From Cepaea nemoralis (Eukaryota > Mollusca > Gastropoda > Stylommatophora > Helicidae): a DNA stretch of 64,000 nucleotides. Shown piece by piece: positions 10,791-20,141 of this stretch. The stretch spans positions 75,001-139,000 of the forward strand of contig JACEFZ010012653.1 of assembly GCA_014155875.1 (NCBI GenBank), written 5' to 3'. Made by a program: the position numbers and the translations under genes. Numbering within the stretch: the first letter of the stretch is position 1; every line of letters starts with the position of its first letter. The notes beneath the pieces are model-generated. The model was not told the DNA's origin and made no database searches. It saw nothing but the letters and a program-made list of their open reading frames with translations.

Positions 10791-11769
10791 TGACTTGTTC
10801 CAAGCAAAGCACTAACTCTGGATTTAAAAAAAAAAAAAACAACCACGCAGAGTTGTGCATTTCCTGTTTGACTTGAAGATTGGTCGGCTGTGGGCACATC
10901 GCTAAGGCGTGGTCGGGTTTCACAATAAAGCAAGTCTTCTTTGATGCTACTGATGTACAGCTTTGTAGATGACTGTAAACTGGTACCAAGAATAGCTTGG
11001 GAAGAACATTCGACCGACGTACTACTATCTTAAGGCGTGAAAAGGGTCTTTTTCTTTATCTCCATACTTAGATGACATGGAATAGTAATTTGAATTGTAC
11101 TGATTTAGGTGTAAGTCATGGACAAGTTCCCAACCAGTCAAGAAAATAAATTGGGGCTTTTAAACACCAAATGTTACAGAAAAGTTCATAGAATATTGTG
11201 GACCAAGAAGAAGAAATACATAAATTCTACAAGATGCCTCATACCATCGAAATCAACGCAAATTAGTCTGTACGCAGGCCATAAATGGCGGGAGACCGGT
11301 TGCTGAACTAAGTGCAGTAATGTTTGCGGCACTGCTGAGTTTTCTATTGACCGCTGCTCCCATGGATGATTAACTGTACTTATTGTTGCTGACTGTTGCG
11401 TTGACTTTCTGGCAGCGACCGCATGCATGCATGCGTGTGCTTATTGTTGCTTTGTCCGGGCTGCTATATGTTACATGTGAAACGGGTGAGGAGCAGTTTG
11501 TGTGATATTCGCAAGTACAGGAACGGAGTATTATGCGGTGACCCATTGTTGTAAAGTTGGAACCGCAACTAACAATTAACAAAAGTCATCTGGTGAGACG
11601 TCATTCTTGCAGCTCGTAATATGAGACATTTCACGGCTTGTCGTTGTAAATATGTTTATAATAATGTTTAACTATCTCTATTGTCAGCCTTCAATCGAGA
11701 TGCATTTTATTAACAATATTTACCCTGACGAAACATAACAATACTCTATCAAGGCCCCGTATGGAATGA
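10791..11769. other. no gene recognised
   Basis: Unassigned sequence with short frames only. A poly(A) run occurs at 10828-10839. I see no family I can name. Confidence 0.4.
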
Positions 11770-12174
11770 GCTCACTTTAAACCCTTCAATGAGGATCTGA
11801 GGGATCGTTGAGTTGCCCTGAGTTGAGACAAGAGCACTCGGGACATTCCCGTACTTGCGCCGTCCTTATCTTCAACAGCCAACGAAGAGTCCCACAACTA
11901 ATGGTGCCAGCTGCAGTCGGTTTATGTGTTCGGTTTATGTTGACACTTAATCGGAATAATTAGTGTCGGCCAGATAATCTGGTCATTCCATGCCGAACCA
12001 TTCTGTCTTGGCTGGGATTTATCTGTTCTTCCATACTGTACACTTGATCCCAATGGTCTCTTACTAAGTCTGCCTTATCATGCACCAAAACCCCACCCAA
12101 TAGTGCAGACACGGCCAGTCGGTCCATCTGCTCGTTTCCTACTAAACCAGCATATTGCTTATTCCGAGGAGAAG
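11770..12174 (-). mobile_element. RNase H-bearing LINE fragment
   Basis: On the minus strand the sequence reads GNEQMDRLAVSALLGG and DHWDQVYSMEEQI, which aligns with GNEQADRLAGNAPLGG and WDQVENSEEQI in the 24847-25719 LINE. The 3' end near 11810 has the same GAGTTGAG-type pentamer tail. It is cut at its 5' side next to the hAT MITE. Confidence 0.7.
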
Positions 12175-12182
12175 ATCTAGCA

Positions 12183-12592
12183 CAGTGGTTCTAAACCGGT
12201 GGGGAGGGGAATTCTAGGGTTTACAGGTGGGGGTGGGGGGGGGGGGAGGGGGGGGGGGGGGAATTAAGATTATTTCAAGATCGCGTTAATACAAGAACCG
12301 ATTACATGATATTGTTTTTCCTTCTTTTCCTTCCATACTTTACAGTTCTGTACTTCTCGCCATACTGACATTCGTTTTATAACGTTAGTAGACCCACAAA
12401 TCACGTTTTATGTAGACGTCTAGACTTGTTCTAGTTTGTGTTATTAAATTTAGCCTTCGATTTTTACGTAAACTGTGTAGGGGTGGGGTGGTGGAGGAGG
12501 ATTTATAGGGAGGAAATACGAAAGGAGGGGGAAATGACATTCTGAACATATGATGAAGGGGTGCGTGGGCCAAAAAAGGTTGAGAACCACTG
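12183..12592. mobile_element. non-autonomous hAT transposon (MITE)
   Basis: The 410-bp unit has terminal inverted repeats. The left end is CAGTGGTTCTAAACC and the reverse complement of the right end is CAGTGGTTCTCAACC, so 14 of 15 match. It is flanked by a perfect 8-bp duplication ATCTAGCA at 12175-12182 and 12593-12600. An 8-bp duplication and CAGTGGTTCTCAACC-like ends are typical of hAT elements. No transposase is encoded. The interior carries a G-rich region with a long G run at about 12229-12262. Confidence 0.92.
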
Positions 12593-12600
12593 ATCTAGCA

Positions 12601-12865
12601 GAAGCTCCTTATCTTGAATGTTTTTTATTTAAGCATGCCACAATGCACGAAGCATGCCAGTATTCGAACGAACGAACGAACGAACGAGCGAGCGAACAAA
12701 TTTTATGTTCAAAGGGTAACAAATTGGGAACGCAGGCCCGTCTTACATTCGGCCCTTCCAATCACTCATCTTTCGTTCATCAATAGTGCATGGTACATTC
12801 ACATAGGAAAAAAAAAACATTGTCAAAAGAATGTTGTAAACATAAACAATGCATATTACTATGAT
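12601..12865. other. spacer with a short (GAAC)n tract
   Basis: Nothing coding is recognised. A short CGAACGAA tetramer run lies at about 12666-12698. Confidence 0.5.
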
Positions 12866-13205
12866 ATTAGACACATCCCACACCCACCCCCACACTCCCA
12901 CCCACCACACATTCCCTACCCACCCACCCACACTCAGGCACACATACATCCCCCATCCACCCACACATAACCCAGGCACACATACATGCACAAACCCACC
13001 TACCCCCACCCATACACATCCCCCCACCTACACACATCCCCCACTTACACACATCTCCCCACCCATCCCATAACCCACACACACTCACCCACCCACCCAC
13101 ACACACCCAACCACCCAGCCATGCACACATCCCCTAACCACGCCTCTCTCACCCACACATCCCTACCCCCCCCCCCCCCACCCCAAACACACACACACAC
13201 ATATC
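12866..13205 (+). repeat. C/A-rich simple repeat (CACACCCA-like)
   Basis: About 340 bp made of irregular CACCCA, CACACA and ACATCC motifs, with a poly-C run at 13166-13179 and a short (CA)n at the end. It is low complexity; the Pro/His/Thr-rich frames on it are artefacts. Confidence 0.85.
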
Positions 13206-13826
13206 TAAACACAGTCTTCAACATTTTCAGCATGCTCTGTATTCGACGAACAATAATCGATTGCTCAAATATATGGAAGCCTAATCGATTCAGCCATTCC
13301 AGCCTTTGCTATGCAAATAGAAGTACTTCCTGTCACATCATAGACTTCCATGGGGATTACGTGCTCCACATTCAAGCAATATCAGTCACTATGCACTTAA
13401 AATTGTAGCCGAAGTATTCGTCATGTATTAATTTAGTATGATATATAGCTCTGCAGTATCCACCTGACGAGATTCAGCGCAATATGCCAGACAGCGTTCA
13501 ACATGCTGCTTACGGGGGTCTTTGTTTGAATTCACTAAGTAAATACATTAATTTTAATGTTTGGTTTAAGCTTATTCTTTAAGTAGTTAACTTGTATTCG
13601 TATTCATGTTTTCTGTAAAGCCGTCACCCTGTATGTGGCGAGAATATCTGCATGTTTGAATATACGAAGAGGTTTCAAATGAAAACCTTAAATGTGTGGT
13701 AGAAATTACAATAACCATACCATTCTCTTGTAACCTGCCAATATTGTCGTTAAAGTTGTCAAGAGCGTTAAGCACGTGACATCACTCTGCAGACTAACAT
13801 GGTGACGTCATAAGGACAGTTTACAG
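13206..13826. other. no gene recognised
   Basis: Unassigned. Contains the inverted partner (13436-13482) of the short repeat at 9667-9714. Confidence 0.4.
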
Positions 13827-14130
13827 ATGGCTGCCCCACTTTTGACATGCACCAAAGAGGAGCAGCGTTCTATTGTTCGTTTTTTTTTTTTTTAATCAGT
13901 GAAGTGGTGAAACCTATTTTCATTGACGAATGAAGGTCCAGTATGGTGATGCATGCCTGTCAGTGCACCGAGTTTATGAATGGAGTAGAAAGTTTCAAAA
14001 CGGCGTGACTTCTGTGACAGACTGTTCACGACCAGGTCAGGCACACCATGTAGTGACCCCAGAGTCGATTTTTCTACAAGAATCCAAGCGCTGTATCCGT
14101 ATTGGAGATCTTGCATTGAACACAGTGGTG
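13827..14130 (+). pseudogene. mariner-like / GVQW3-like helix-turn-helix fragment
   Basis: From the ATG at 13827 the sequence reads MAAPLLTCTKEEQRSIV, then a poly(T) run shifts the frame, then MKVQYGDACLSVHRVYEW and GRPGQAH-type residues. These motifs match the N-terminal DNA-binding part of mariner-type transposases, also found in SETMAR and GVQW3-like proteins. The similarity fades by about 14130. No DDE catalytic part is present. LTR element copy 2 inserted about 110 bp downstream. Confidence 0.7.
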
Positions 14131-14238
14131 ACTAATTCGACAAATTATACATATTTTCTTTACCTTTTTCAGAATATATTCACCACACACGCGCACACAC
14201 AAGTGAAGTTTTCATTCGAAGCTCCCTCATATAATGTA

Positions 14239-14243
14239 CCGAG
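14239..14243. repeat. target-site duplication CCGAG (left)
   Basis: CCGAG directly precedes the 5' LTR of copy 2; the same five bases follow the 3' LTR at 22687-22691. Confidence 0.95.
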
Positions 14244-14854
14244 TGTCAGGATCTCCAATAAGGCCTTAGAGAGGTGAGAAGAGTTAACACAAGTCTAGTA
14301 GGGAGACACCAGACAGGAGAGACACCAAGCACTATAAATAGCCTCACAAGGAGACACATTTGTGTCAGACCAGGGGCCAATGCGTACAACTGAGCGAGGG
14401 CTTTCCCCAAGCCATTGGGAAGCTTGGCCTTACGAGTAACCGTGAAGTGCCAGGTTACTCTAGCTCACAAGCCAGCGTGCTTGGGACACCATGCACGCAA
14501 GACTAGCTACTGCACGGAGGGGACAGTGTCCGTGCTTGTCCACGCAATGTGTAGCGTGTGGAACAGACCCGACTGGAGACGGTAGAGAGCTAGACGTATT
14601 CTTGACAAATGCTATAGTTTCTAGGCAATAGGCAAATATTAGGCTGTAAATTTAGATTGTGATTACTAGCATCATTTCTCACCACTTCATTGCATTCATG
14701 TTGTATAATGATGATGAAGTATAACGCTCGCAGAGCCATTCAATTGTCAGCTCTAAATAAATTGCATTCCTTTTGCAAATGTCACGAGTTGTTATTTCGT
14801 GCGGTGCAAAAGTAGGGGAGTCCTGAGAACTCTGTAGCGAACAAGTCGCTGACA
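14244..14854 (+). repeat. 5' LTR of copy 2
   Basis: Starts TGTCAGGATC and ends GTCGCTGACA. A TATA box TATAAATA is at 14333-14340 and an AATAAA poly(A) signal at 14756-14761, giving a plausible U3-R-U5 layout with transcription to the right. Confidence 0.95.
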
Positions 14855-14868
14855 GGCAGGACCCCAAT

Positions 14869-14879
14869 TGGTGTCAGAA
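14869..14879 (+). other. primer binding site, probably tRNA-Leu
   Basis: TGGTGTCAGAA lies 14 nt after the 5' LTR. It is complementary to a tRNA 3' end ...TTCTGACACCA, which from general knowledge fits animal tRNA-Leu. Similar motifs recur at about 14922, 14963 and 15000, so the true primer site is not certain. Confidence 0.55.
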
Positions 14880-15843
14880 ACCAAGTGAACCAACGCCAGC
14901 AGAGCAGTCATAGCAGGCAATTGGTGTTATAGTCAACCAACAGTCAACGCCAGCAGGCAAGTGGTGTTATAAACCACTGAACCAACGCCAGCTATCGATT
15001 GGTATCAGAAAGTTCTGAACCAGCATCAGTCCATTGCACGATTCAACATCATTGCTGTGTTAAATATTTCAAAGTAATGTAAATTTGTTTCCATACATGG
15101 CAAAAATAATTTTCTTTGGTGAATTATACGATCATACCAGTTGTGGTGCGTGAACCACAATGAAGCCAAATTAAATCGATAAAGTGTGAAATTCTACGAA
15201 AATTAATTTGAAAGTGTGTTATTATACAAAAATCAATAGAAATGTATACAATCATCAGTGAATATTACCATCTTAACCATCGTGTACATTTCATTGTGTG
15301 TGATACAGCCATCAATGTCACCATTCTACAGAGTCAGTAAGTAGATTAGCGACTGAACTGAAGCCTAGAACGATGTTACACCATAGTCAGAAAGTGAAGA
15401 CAAGACGACATCGACTGTCATACGACGAATCATCTCACATATCATCTAACAATCATTCAGACGATCATATCATTCATTCATTAACACCATTTATCACTTA
15501 TCTATCACATTTTTTCATTCATCATTCGCATGAAATATAAGTTTGTATTACAACATATGTATTTACAACATAAGCGTGTGTCTAATTTTTGATGCTCTAC
15601 TAAACAGAAGCATCCATTGTGTTATCAAGTCAATCATTTTGTAAGTGTGGAAGACAGCGGTGGAACATCCCAAGAACCGTATTTTCCAAAGAATTAGATG
15701 ATTATATTTTCAGAATATTTTGGTATGCTCTAAATTAATCATGCATCTTCTTTTTCAGTACAGATGTATATTTACTAACACATTATTACAAACTATTGTG
15801 TGAATATTAATGTGATATCATTTTGAACTAACATTACGCAAAA
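14880..15843 (+). other. leader of copy 2
   Basis: Untranslated leader of about 1 kb between the PBS and the gag ATG. The first 150 bp contain degenerate repeats of the PBS-like motif (TTGGTGTTATA, GTGGTGTTATA, TTGGTATCAGA) with interspersed CCAACGCCAGC. The last 200 bp resemble the 1-218 leader of copy 1 (for example GACAGCGGTG near 15653 and near 38). Confidence 0.7.
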
Positions 15844-17364
15844 ATGGCGTCACTAAATGACTGTATCCAGGCAGGCAAGGAAATGGGCCATACTGGTGAA
15901 AAGTTAGAGAAGTGGGCGGATCAAAAGTATAAAGAAGAAATAGCTCAAATGGAAAAGAAGGCTGCTTTAGAGAGAGAAGAAAGAGCATTAGAAAGGCAGC
16001 ATCAAAAAGAAATGAAAGAGGTCGAGGAAGCTACCAAACAGAAACAATTAGACTTAGATTATGCCAACAAACAAGCAGAAGAAGTTACCAAACAGAAACA
16101 ATTAGAGTTAGATCAAGTTACCAAACAGAAACAATTAGAGTTAGATCAAGCTATCAAACAGAAACAATTAGACTTAGATCATGCCACCAAAGAAAAGCAG
16201 ATACAAGTAGATTCAGAGACTAAACTAAAGATGAAGGAAATGGAGGTAGATTCTAACATACAAATAGCCTCTAGCAAACAAAAGAGCCAAGAAGAACAGA
16301 ACAAATTTAGTAAGTATAAAGGCCTTATCAAACCATACAGTGTAGGAGATTCAATTAGCGCATGGACTGAGAACATAGAATTCCAACTAAAGACGCAGAA
16401 AATACCTTTGGATGACTGGGCAATGATCTACATGAGGAACCTCAGTGGGGAGCCGTTAAAAGTAATAGAATCCATACCTACAGAGCTAAGGAACAATTAT
16501 CAGTACATACACGATAGGATAATGCAACACTTTCTTTTAGACGCTACTGGGTACCAAATTCAATTCTCCCAAATTAAGCCAAAAGCAACTGAAACCTTCT
16601 TAGACTACATCTCTAACGTGCAGAGCACATTTAAAAAGTGGACTAGAGCTGCTAAAGTAGGTAACAACTATGAAAAATTAGAAGATCTTATGGTAATGGA
16701 CAAGGTGATATCTACCGTTCCTACCCCTTTTGCGAAGTTTTTACAACAGTCAGATATTGAGTCCATTCAGCAATTAGAGAAACGGGGGTCAGCATATTTT
16801 TCATCTAATCGGGACATATTTAAATCTACATCACATGACACAGAAATTACTGCTTTTGCAAACAAAGTTCCTGATAGATCTTACAACCAGAAAGATTACC
16901 GTAAGAAGGACAAACCATATCAGAAACCACCTCGATGTAACTATTGTAGTCTTTTTCATCCGACTTACTCGATGTGTGATAAGAACCCCGCATATCCGTC
17001 ACACTTAGAAGCAGTGTTAAAGAAGCAAGAAAGCAAAAGATCATCATTTAAACGTGCTGTTAAATGTTACTTTTGTTCCAGTTATGGCCACTATAGTAAT
17101 AAATGTATTGGTAGACAAAGGATGAAGGCAAATAATGCAGCACTCATCGATACATCATCAGACGATGAGAGTGACATTGATCCGGAACTTGTGAATGTGT
17201 TGCCAACGAGTGAATGTCAGAGTGTAGCATTAGTAACAGATATTTTAGACTTTAAGAAATGTAACGTATGCCATCAGTTTCATGCGGATGGTAAATTGGA
17301 ATGTGGGCACGTAATACCATGTTCAAATGAAGATGCTAACGCAGCAGTGTGCCTCCAGAGGTAA
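15844..17364 (+). CDS. gag: gag polyprotein, copy 2
   Basis: The 506-residue open frame starts at the ATG after ACGCAAAA. Residues about 25-150 are a coiled coil built from near-repeats of the type KQKQLELDQ. The middle carries the conserved capsid-like region (WTENIEFQLK, DDWAMIYMRNLSGEPLKVIE, YIHDRIMQHFLLDATGYQ). The C-terminal third has three Cys/His clusters: CNYCSLFHPTYSMC (C-x2-C-x3-H-x5-C), CYFCSSYGHYSNKC (standard zinc knuckle) and CNVCHQFH...CGH. The frame ends at 17364 because of an extra base near 17348; the homologous sequence in copy 1 continues directly into the protease. Gag packages the element RNA. Confidence 0.85.
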   Translation: MASLNDCIQAGKEMGHTGEKLEKWADQKYKEEIAQMEKKAALEREERALERQHQKEMKEVEEATKQKQLDLDYANKQAEEVTKQKQLELDQVTKQKQLELDQAIKQKQLDLDHATKEKQIQVDSETKLKMKEMEVDSNIQIASSKQKSQEEQNKFSKYKGLIKPYSVGDSISAWTENIEFQLKTQKIPLDDWAMIYMRNLSGEPLKVIESIPTELRNNYQYIHDRIMQHFLLDATGYQIQFSQIKPKATETFLDYISNVQSTFKKWTRAAKVGNNYEKLEDLMVMDKVISTVPTPFAKFLQQSDIESIQQLEKRGSAYFSSNRDIFKSTSHDTEITAFANKVPDRSYNQKDYRKKDKPYQKPPRCNYCSLFHPTYSMCDKNPAYPSHLEAVLKKQESKRSSFKRAVKCYFCSSYGHYSNKCIGRQRMKANNAALIDTSSDDESDIDPELVNVLPTSECQSVALVTDILDFKKCNVCHQFHADGKLECGHVIPCSNEDANAAVCLQR

Positions 17365-17842
17365 ACTTAAGTTCTTCGATGCACTGGTCAATGATCAACC
17401 ATGCCAATGTTTAATTGATAGCGGAAGCACTCTACTTGGTTTAAGGAGAGAACTTGCTAGACCAGAAGATTATACGGGTGAATTTGTCAAATGCCGTATT
17501 TTCTCTGGAACCATTGAGAAATATCCACTGGCAAAAGCGCATATCAGTACCCCATTCCTTACCGGCACATTTACTTGCGCAATCCTGCAAGATCCATGCA
17601 CGGATCTCATTTTAGGATGCCTAGATTCATTGAAAGAATGTACAGACGACGACATAAGAGCCTGGAAACATACACACATGGCCAACGCTGTAACAAGGTC
17701 AGATACAGAAACAAACTATACTGACTTACAAAATGAAATGCTACAGCTATTAACACCAACCAAGTGGTGCAGATACCAACACTACTCGACAAAAATTGAT
17801 CGAGGCACAAAGCACCGACCAAACAATCACACCTTATTTTAA
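17327..17842 (+). pseudogene. pol: retropepsin-like protease domain, copy 2
   Basis: The protease frame overlaps the end of gag in another phase. The active-site motif CLIDSGSTLLGL lies at about 17408-17443. LTGTFTCAIL and DLILGCL follow. A further extra base near 17765 ends this frame; the homologous residues continue in the frame of 17796-20141. Because copy 1 reads through both points in one frame (at least for gag to protease), these shifts look like mutations and not programmed recoding, though recoding cannot be excluded from one sequence. Confidence 0.7.
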
Positions 17843-20141
17843 ATTGTTGGGTGAGCGAACGAAAGTGTCTAAAAATGCTTCTTGGTACTTTAGAAAATTT
17901 AACGGAATTCTCATGCGTTATTACACATATAATAACCATGAAATTCAGCAGACGGTGTTACCTGTAACATACCGACAAAATGTGCTAAAAATCGCACATG
18001 AGTCACCGTTTGCTGGACATTTGGCCTATGATAAAACGCGAGCCAGAGTTCTGTCACAATTTTACTGGCCTAAATTCTGTTCGGACATAAAATTTTTCTG
18101 TCGATCTTGTACTATTTGTCAACATCTTGTACGAAAGGGAAAGCATGTGAGGGCCGAAGTTCAACGGTCAGTATTAGCATCTAGACCACATGAGAGTATA
18201 GCGGTCGATATTGCTGGACCCCTAAAGCAGGTGTCGAGCAATGGAAACTACGACTATGCAAATAAGGGTGCTAAAACTATTCACCTTGAACCAAACCAGA
18301 AGGTTTTGATTCTACTACCTGATAAACATAATATGTTACTAACATCTTGGCAAGGGCCTTTCAACGTTGAACGTAAAATATCAGATGTGGATTATGAAAT
18401 ATCGATAAAAGGACACTTAAAGATATTTCATATCAACATGCTGAAACCATACTTTTCACGACAAGAACAACAGACAGACGAACAAAATGCACCAACACCA
18501 AGTAATGAGACGACAGACGTACACAACACAACTTCACTAAATAGGGCGACACACGACAGCGACAACGCAAACACACTTAGCCAGGTAACAGCACACACAG
18601 CTAGCACCACAACAGTATTGAACGAAACAGACGAAGACGAGATGGAATTACCAGTCCCTACTGTAGACGCGACTGCGACCATTGACAGCATAAAGATAGA
18701 AACGAAACTGACAGACGACCAACGACGACAAATCATAGAGCTAGTGACGGAATACAGAGACATTTTCTCCGACATCCCAGGAAAGACAGATAGAATAGAA
18801 CATTCTATCATTCTGACTGACAACACACCAATCAAGTGTCGACCTTATTCTATCCCTCTAAACTATAGGTCGAACCTCGACAAAGAAATTCTATCTCTTG
18901 AGTCGAGCGGAATTATTCAGAAATCTCAGTCAGAGTATTCTTTCCCTATTGTCCTTGTCGCCAAAAAGGACTCTACTATTCGACTCTGCGTCGATTATCG
19001 CCGCTTAAACAAAATAACCAAAATTGACGCTGAACCAATTCCATCATGCGAGGATTTGATCTTGGACATGTCTACATCTCGCATATTTAGCAAGATTGAC
19101 CTCACGAAAGGTTATTGGCAAGTCCCGATGGAAGTAAATTCGATTCATCTAACAGCTTTCTCCACTCCTTTAGGTCTATATGAGTGGCGCTTTCTTCCTT
19201 TCGGCCTTCGTAACGCTCCAGCTACTTTCGTCCGTCTAACTAGGGATCTTCTCCATGGGATGACTAATATTGCTACATATATAGACGACATATGCATCCA
19301 TACGGAAGACTGGACAACACACCTACTGAAACTTCGACAAGTCTTCGACAGGTTGCGAGTATTTGGGCTCACAGCGAAGCCGACCAAAGTAGAGTTGGGC
19401 ATGGAACAAATTGACTTCCTGGGTCATACCATCTGCAGGGGCCAATTAAAAACTGATGACAGAATCGTCACCAAGATTCTGAATTTGACAATGCCAACGA
19501 CCAAGAAACAGGTCCGAAGTTTACTGGGTCTGGTAAACTACTATAGTAAATTTATTCCAAATCTGGCGGAAATCACCAGTGTTTTTTCTAACATCTTAAA
19601 AGCTTCGGCTAAGTTATCTGTACAAGATGCAAGATTAATTAGTGCGTTATCAAAACTGAAACATCTTTTCAGCGTTCCACCTATCCTTCGTATGCCTAAT
19701 CCAAAACTTACCTATTTTTTACGCACAGATGCGAGTGCCATCTCCATATCTGGGATACTAGGACAGTTCTACGAAGGGAAGTTCCACCCAATAATGTACG
19801 TAAGTCGCAAGATTAGCCCTGCTGAATCAAAATACTCAGCATCAGAATTGGAGGGCCTCAGTTTGATCTATTGTGTTAAGAAATTTCATAGATTTTTGGC
19901 AGGAGCACAGTTTGTGATCGAATCCGATAACTCTCCGTTGTCTGTGATGCAGTCTGGACTTCCCAGCAATAACAGAATTTACAGGTGGGCTTTGATTCTC
20001 CAAAATTACACATTTACCATCCAGCACTTAAAGGGAAGATTGAACACTGTTGCAGACATTTTGAGTCGACCATCATCCATTGAAATACCTGATTTGCAGG
20101 AAGGGATCGACCACACATCACCAGAAACAGTGACACTGTAA
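17796..20141 (+). CDS. pol: pol: core-deleted integrase, reverse transcriptase and RNase H, copy 2
   Basis: A 781-residue open frame. Residues 50-110 form the integrase HHCC domain (H68, H75, C105, C108). The first catalytic Asp is at about 138 (SIAVDIAGPL). At about residue 151 (near 18246) the sequence jumps to the integrase C-terminal region (YANKGAKT, LEPNQKVLILLPDK, LKIFHINMLKPYF), so the second Asp and the Glu are gone. RT follows with DLTKGYWQVP (D435), YIDD at 495-498 and SLLGLVNYY. RNase H has D645 (LRTDASA), E684/E686 and D711 (IESDNSPL). RT and RNase H look catalytically intact. The product could copy RNA but not integrate DNA unaided. Confidence 0.9.
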   Translation: MIEAQSTDQTITPYFKLLGERTKVSKNASWYFRKFNGILMRYYTYNNHEIQQTVLPVTYRQNVLKIAHESPFAGHLAYDKTRARVLSQFYWPKFCSDIKFFCRSCTICQHLVRKGKHVRAEVQRSVLASRPHESIAVDIAGPLKQVSSNGNYDYANKGAKTIHLEPNQKVLILLPDKHNMLLTSWQGPFNVERKISDVDYEISIKGHLKIFHINMLKPYFSRQEQQTDEQNAPTPSNETTDVHNTTSLNRATHDSDNANTLSQVTAHTASTTTVLNETDEDEMELPVPTVDATATIDSIKIETKLTDDQRRQIIELVTEYRDIFSDIPGKTDRIEHSIILTDNTPIKCRPYSIPLNYRSNLDKEILSLESSGIIQKSQSEYSFPIVLVAKKDSTIRLCVDYRRLNKITKIDAEPIPSCEDLILDMSTSRIFSKIDLTKGYWQVPMEVNSIHLTAFSTPLGLYEWRFLPFGLRNAPATFVRLTRDLLHGMTNIATYIDDICIHTEDWTTHLLKLRQVFDRLRVFGLTAKPTKVELGMEQIDFLGHTICRGQLKTDDRIVTKILNLTMPTTKKQVRSLLGLVNYYSKFIPNLAEITSVFSNILKASAKLSVQDARLISALSKLKHLFSVPPILRMPNPKLTYFLRTDASAISISGILGQFYEGKFHPIMYVSRKISPAESKYSASELEGLSLIYCVKKFHRFLAGAQFVIESDNSPLSVMQSGLPSNNRIYRWALILQNYTFTIQHLKGRLNTVADILSRPSSIEIPDLQEGIDHTSPETVTL

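Noticed and set aside
12866..13205. Telomere-like repeat
   Set aside because: The CACCCA-type motifs are irregular and do not follow a TTAGGG-type register.
12743..13408. Pro/His/Thr-rich plus-strand and Gly/Val/Trp-rich minus-strand frames
   Set aside because: Simple C/A-rich repeat; no domain, no splice or start context.
17320..17370. Programmed frameshift between gag and protease
   Set aside because: Copy 1 is in one frame at this place and copy 3 shifts elsewhere (about 36275), so mutation is simpler.
18428..18835. 135-residue minus-strand frame inside copy 2
   Set aside because: Antisense of the pol linker and RT start, which have clear family motifs.
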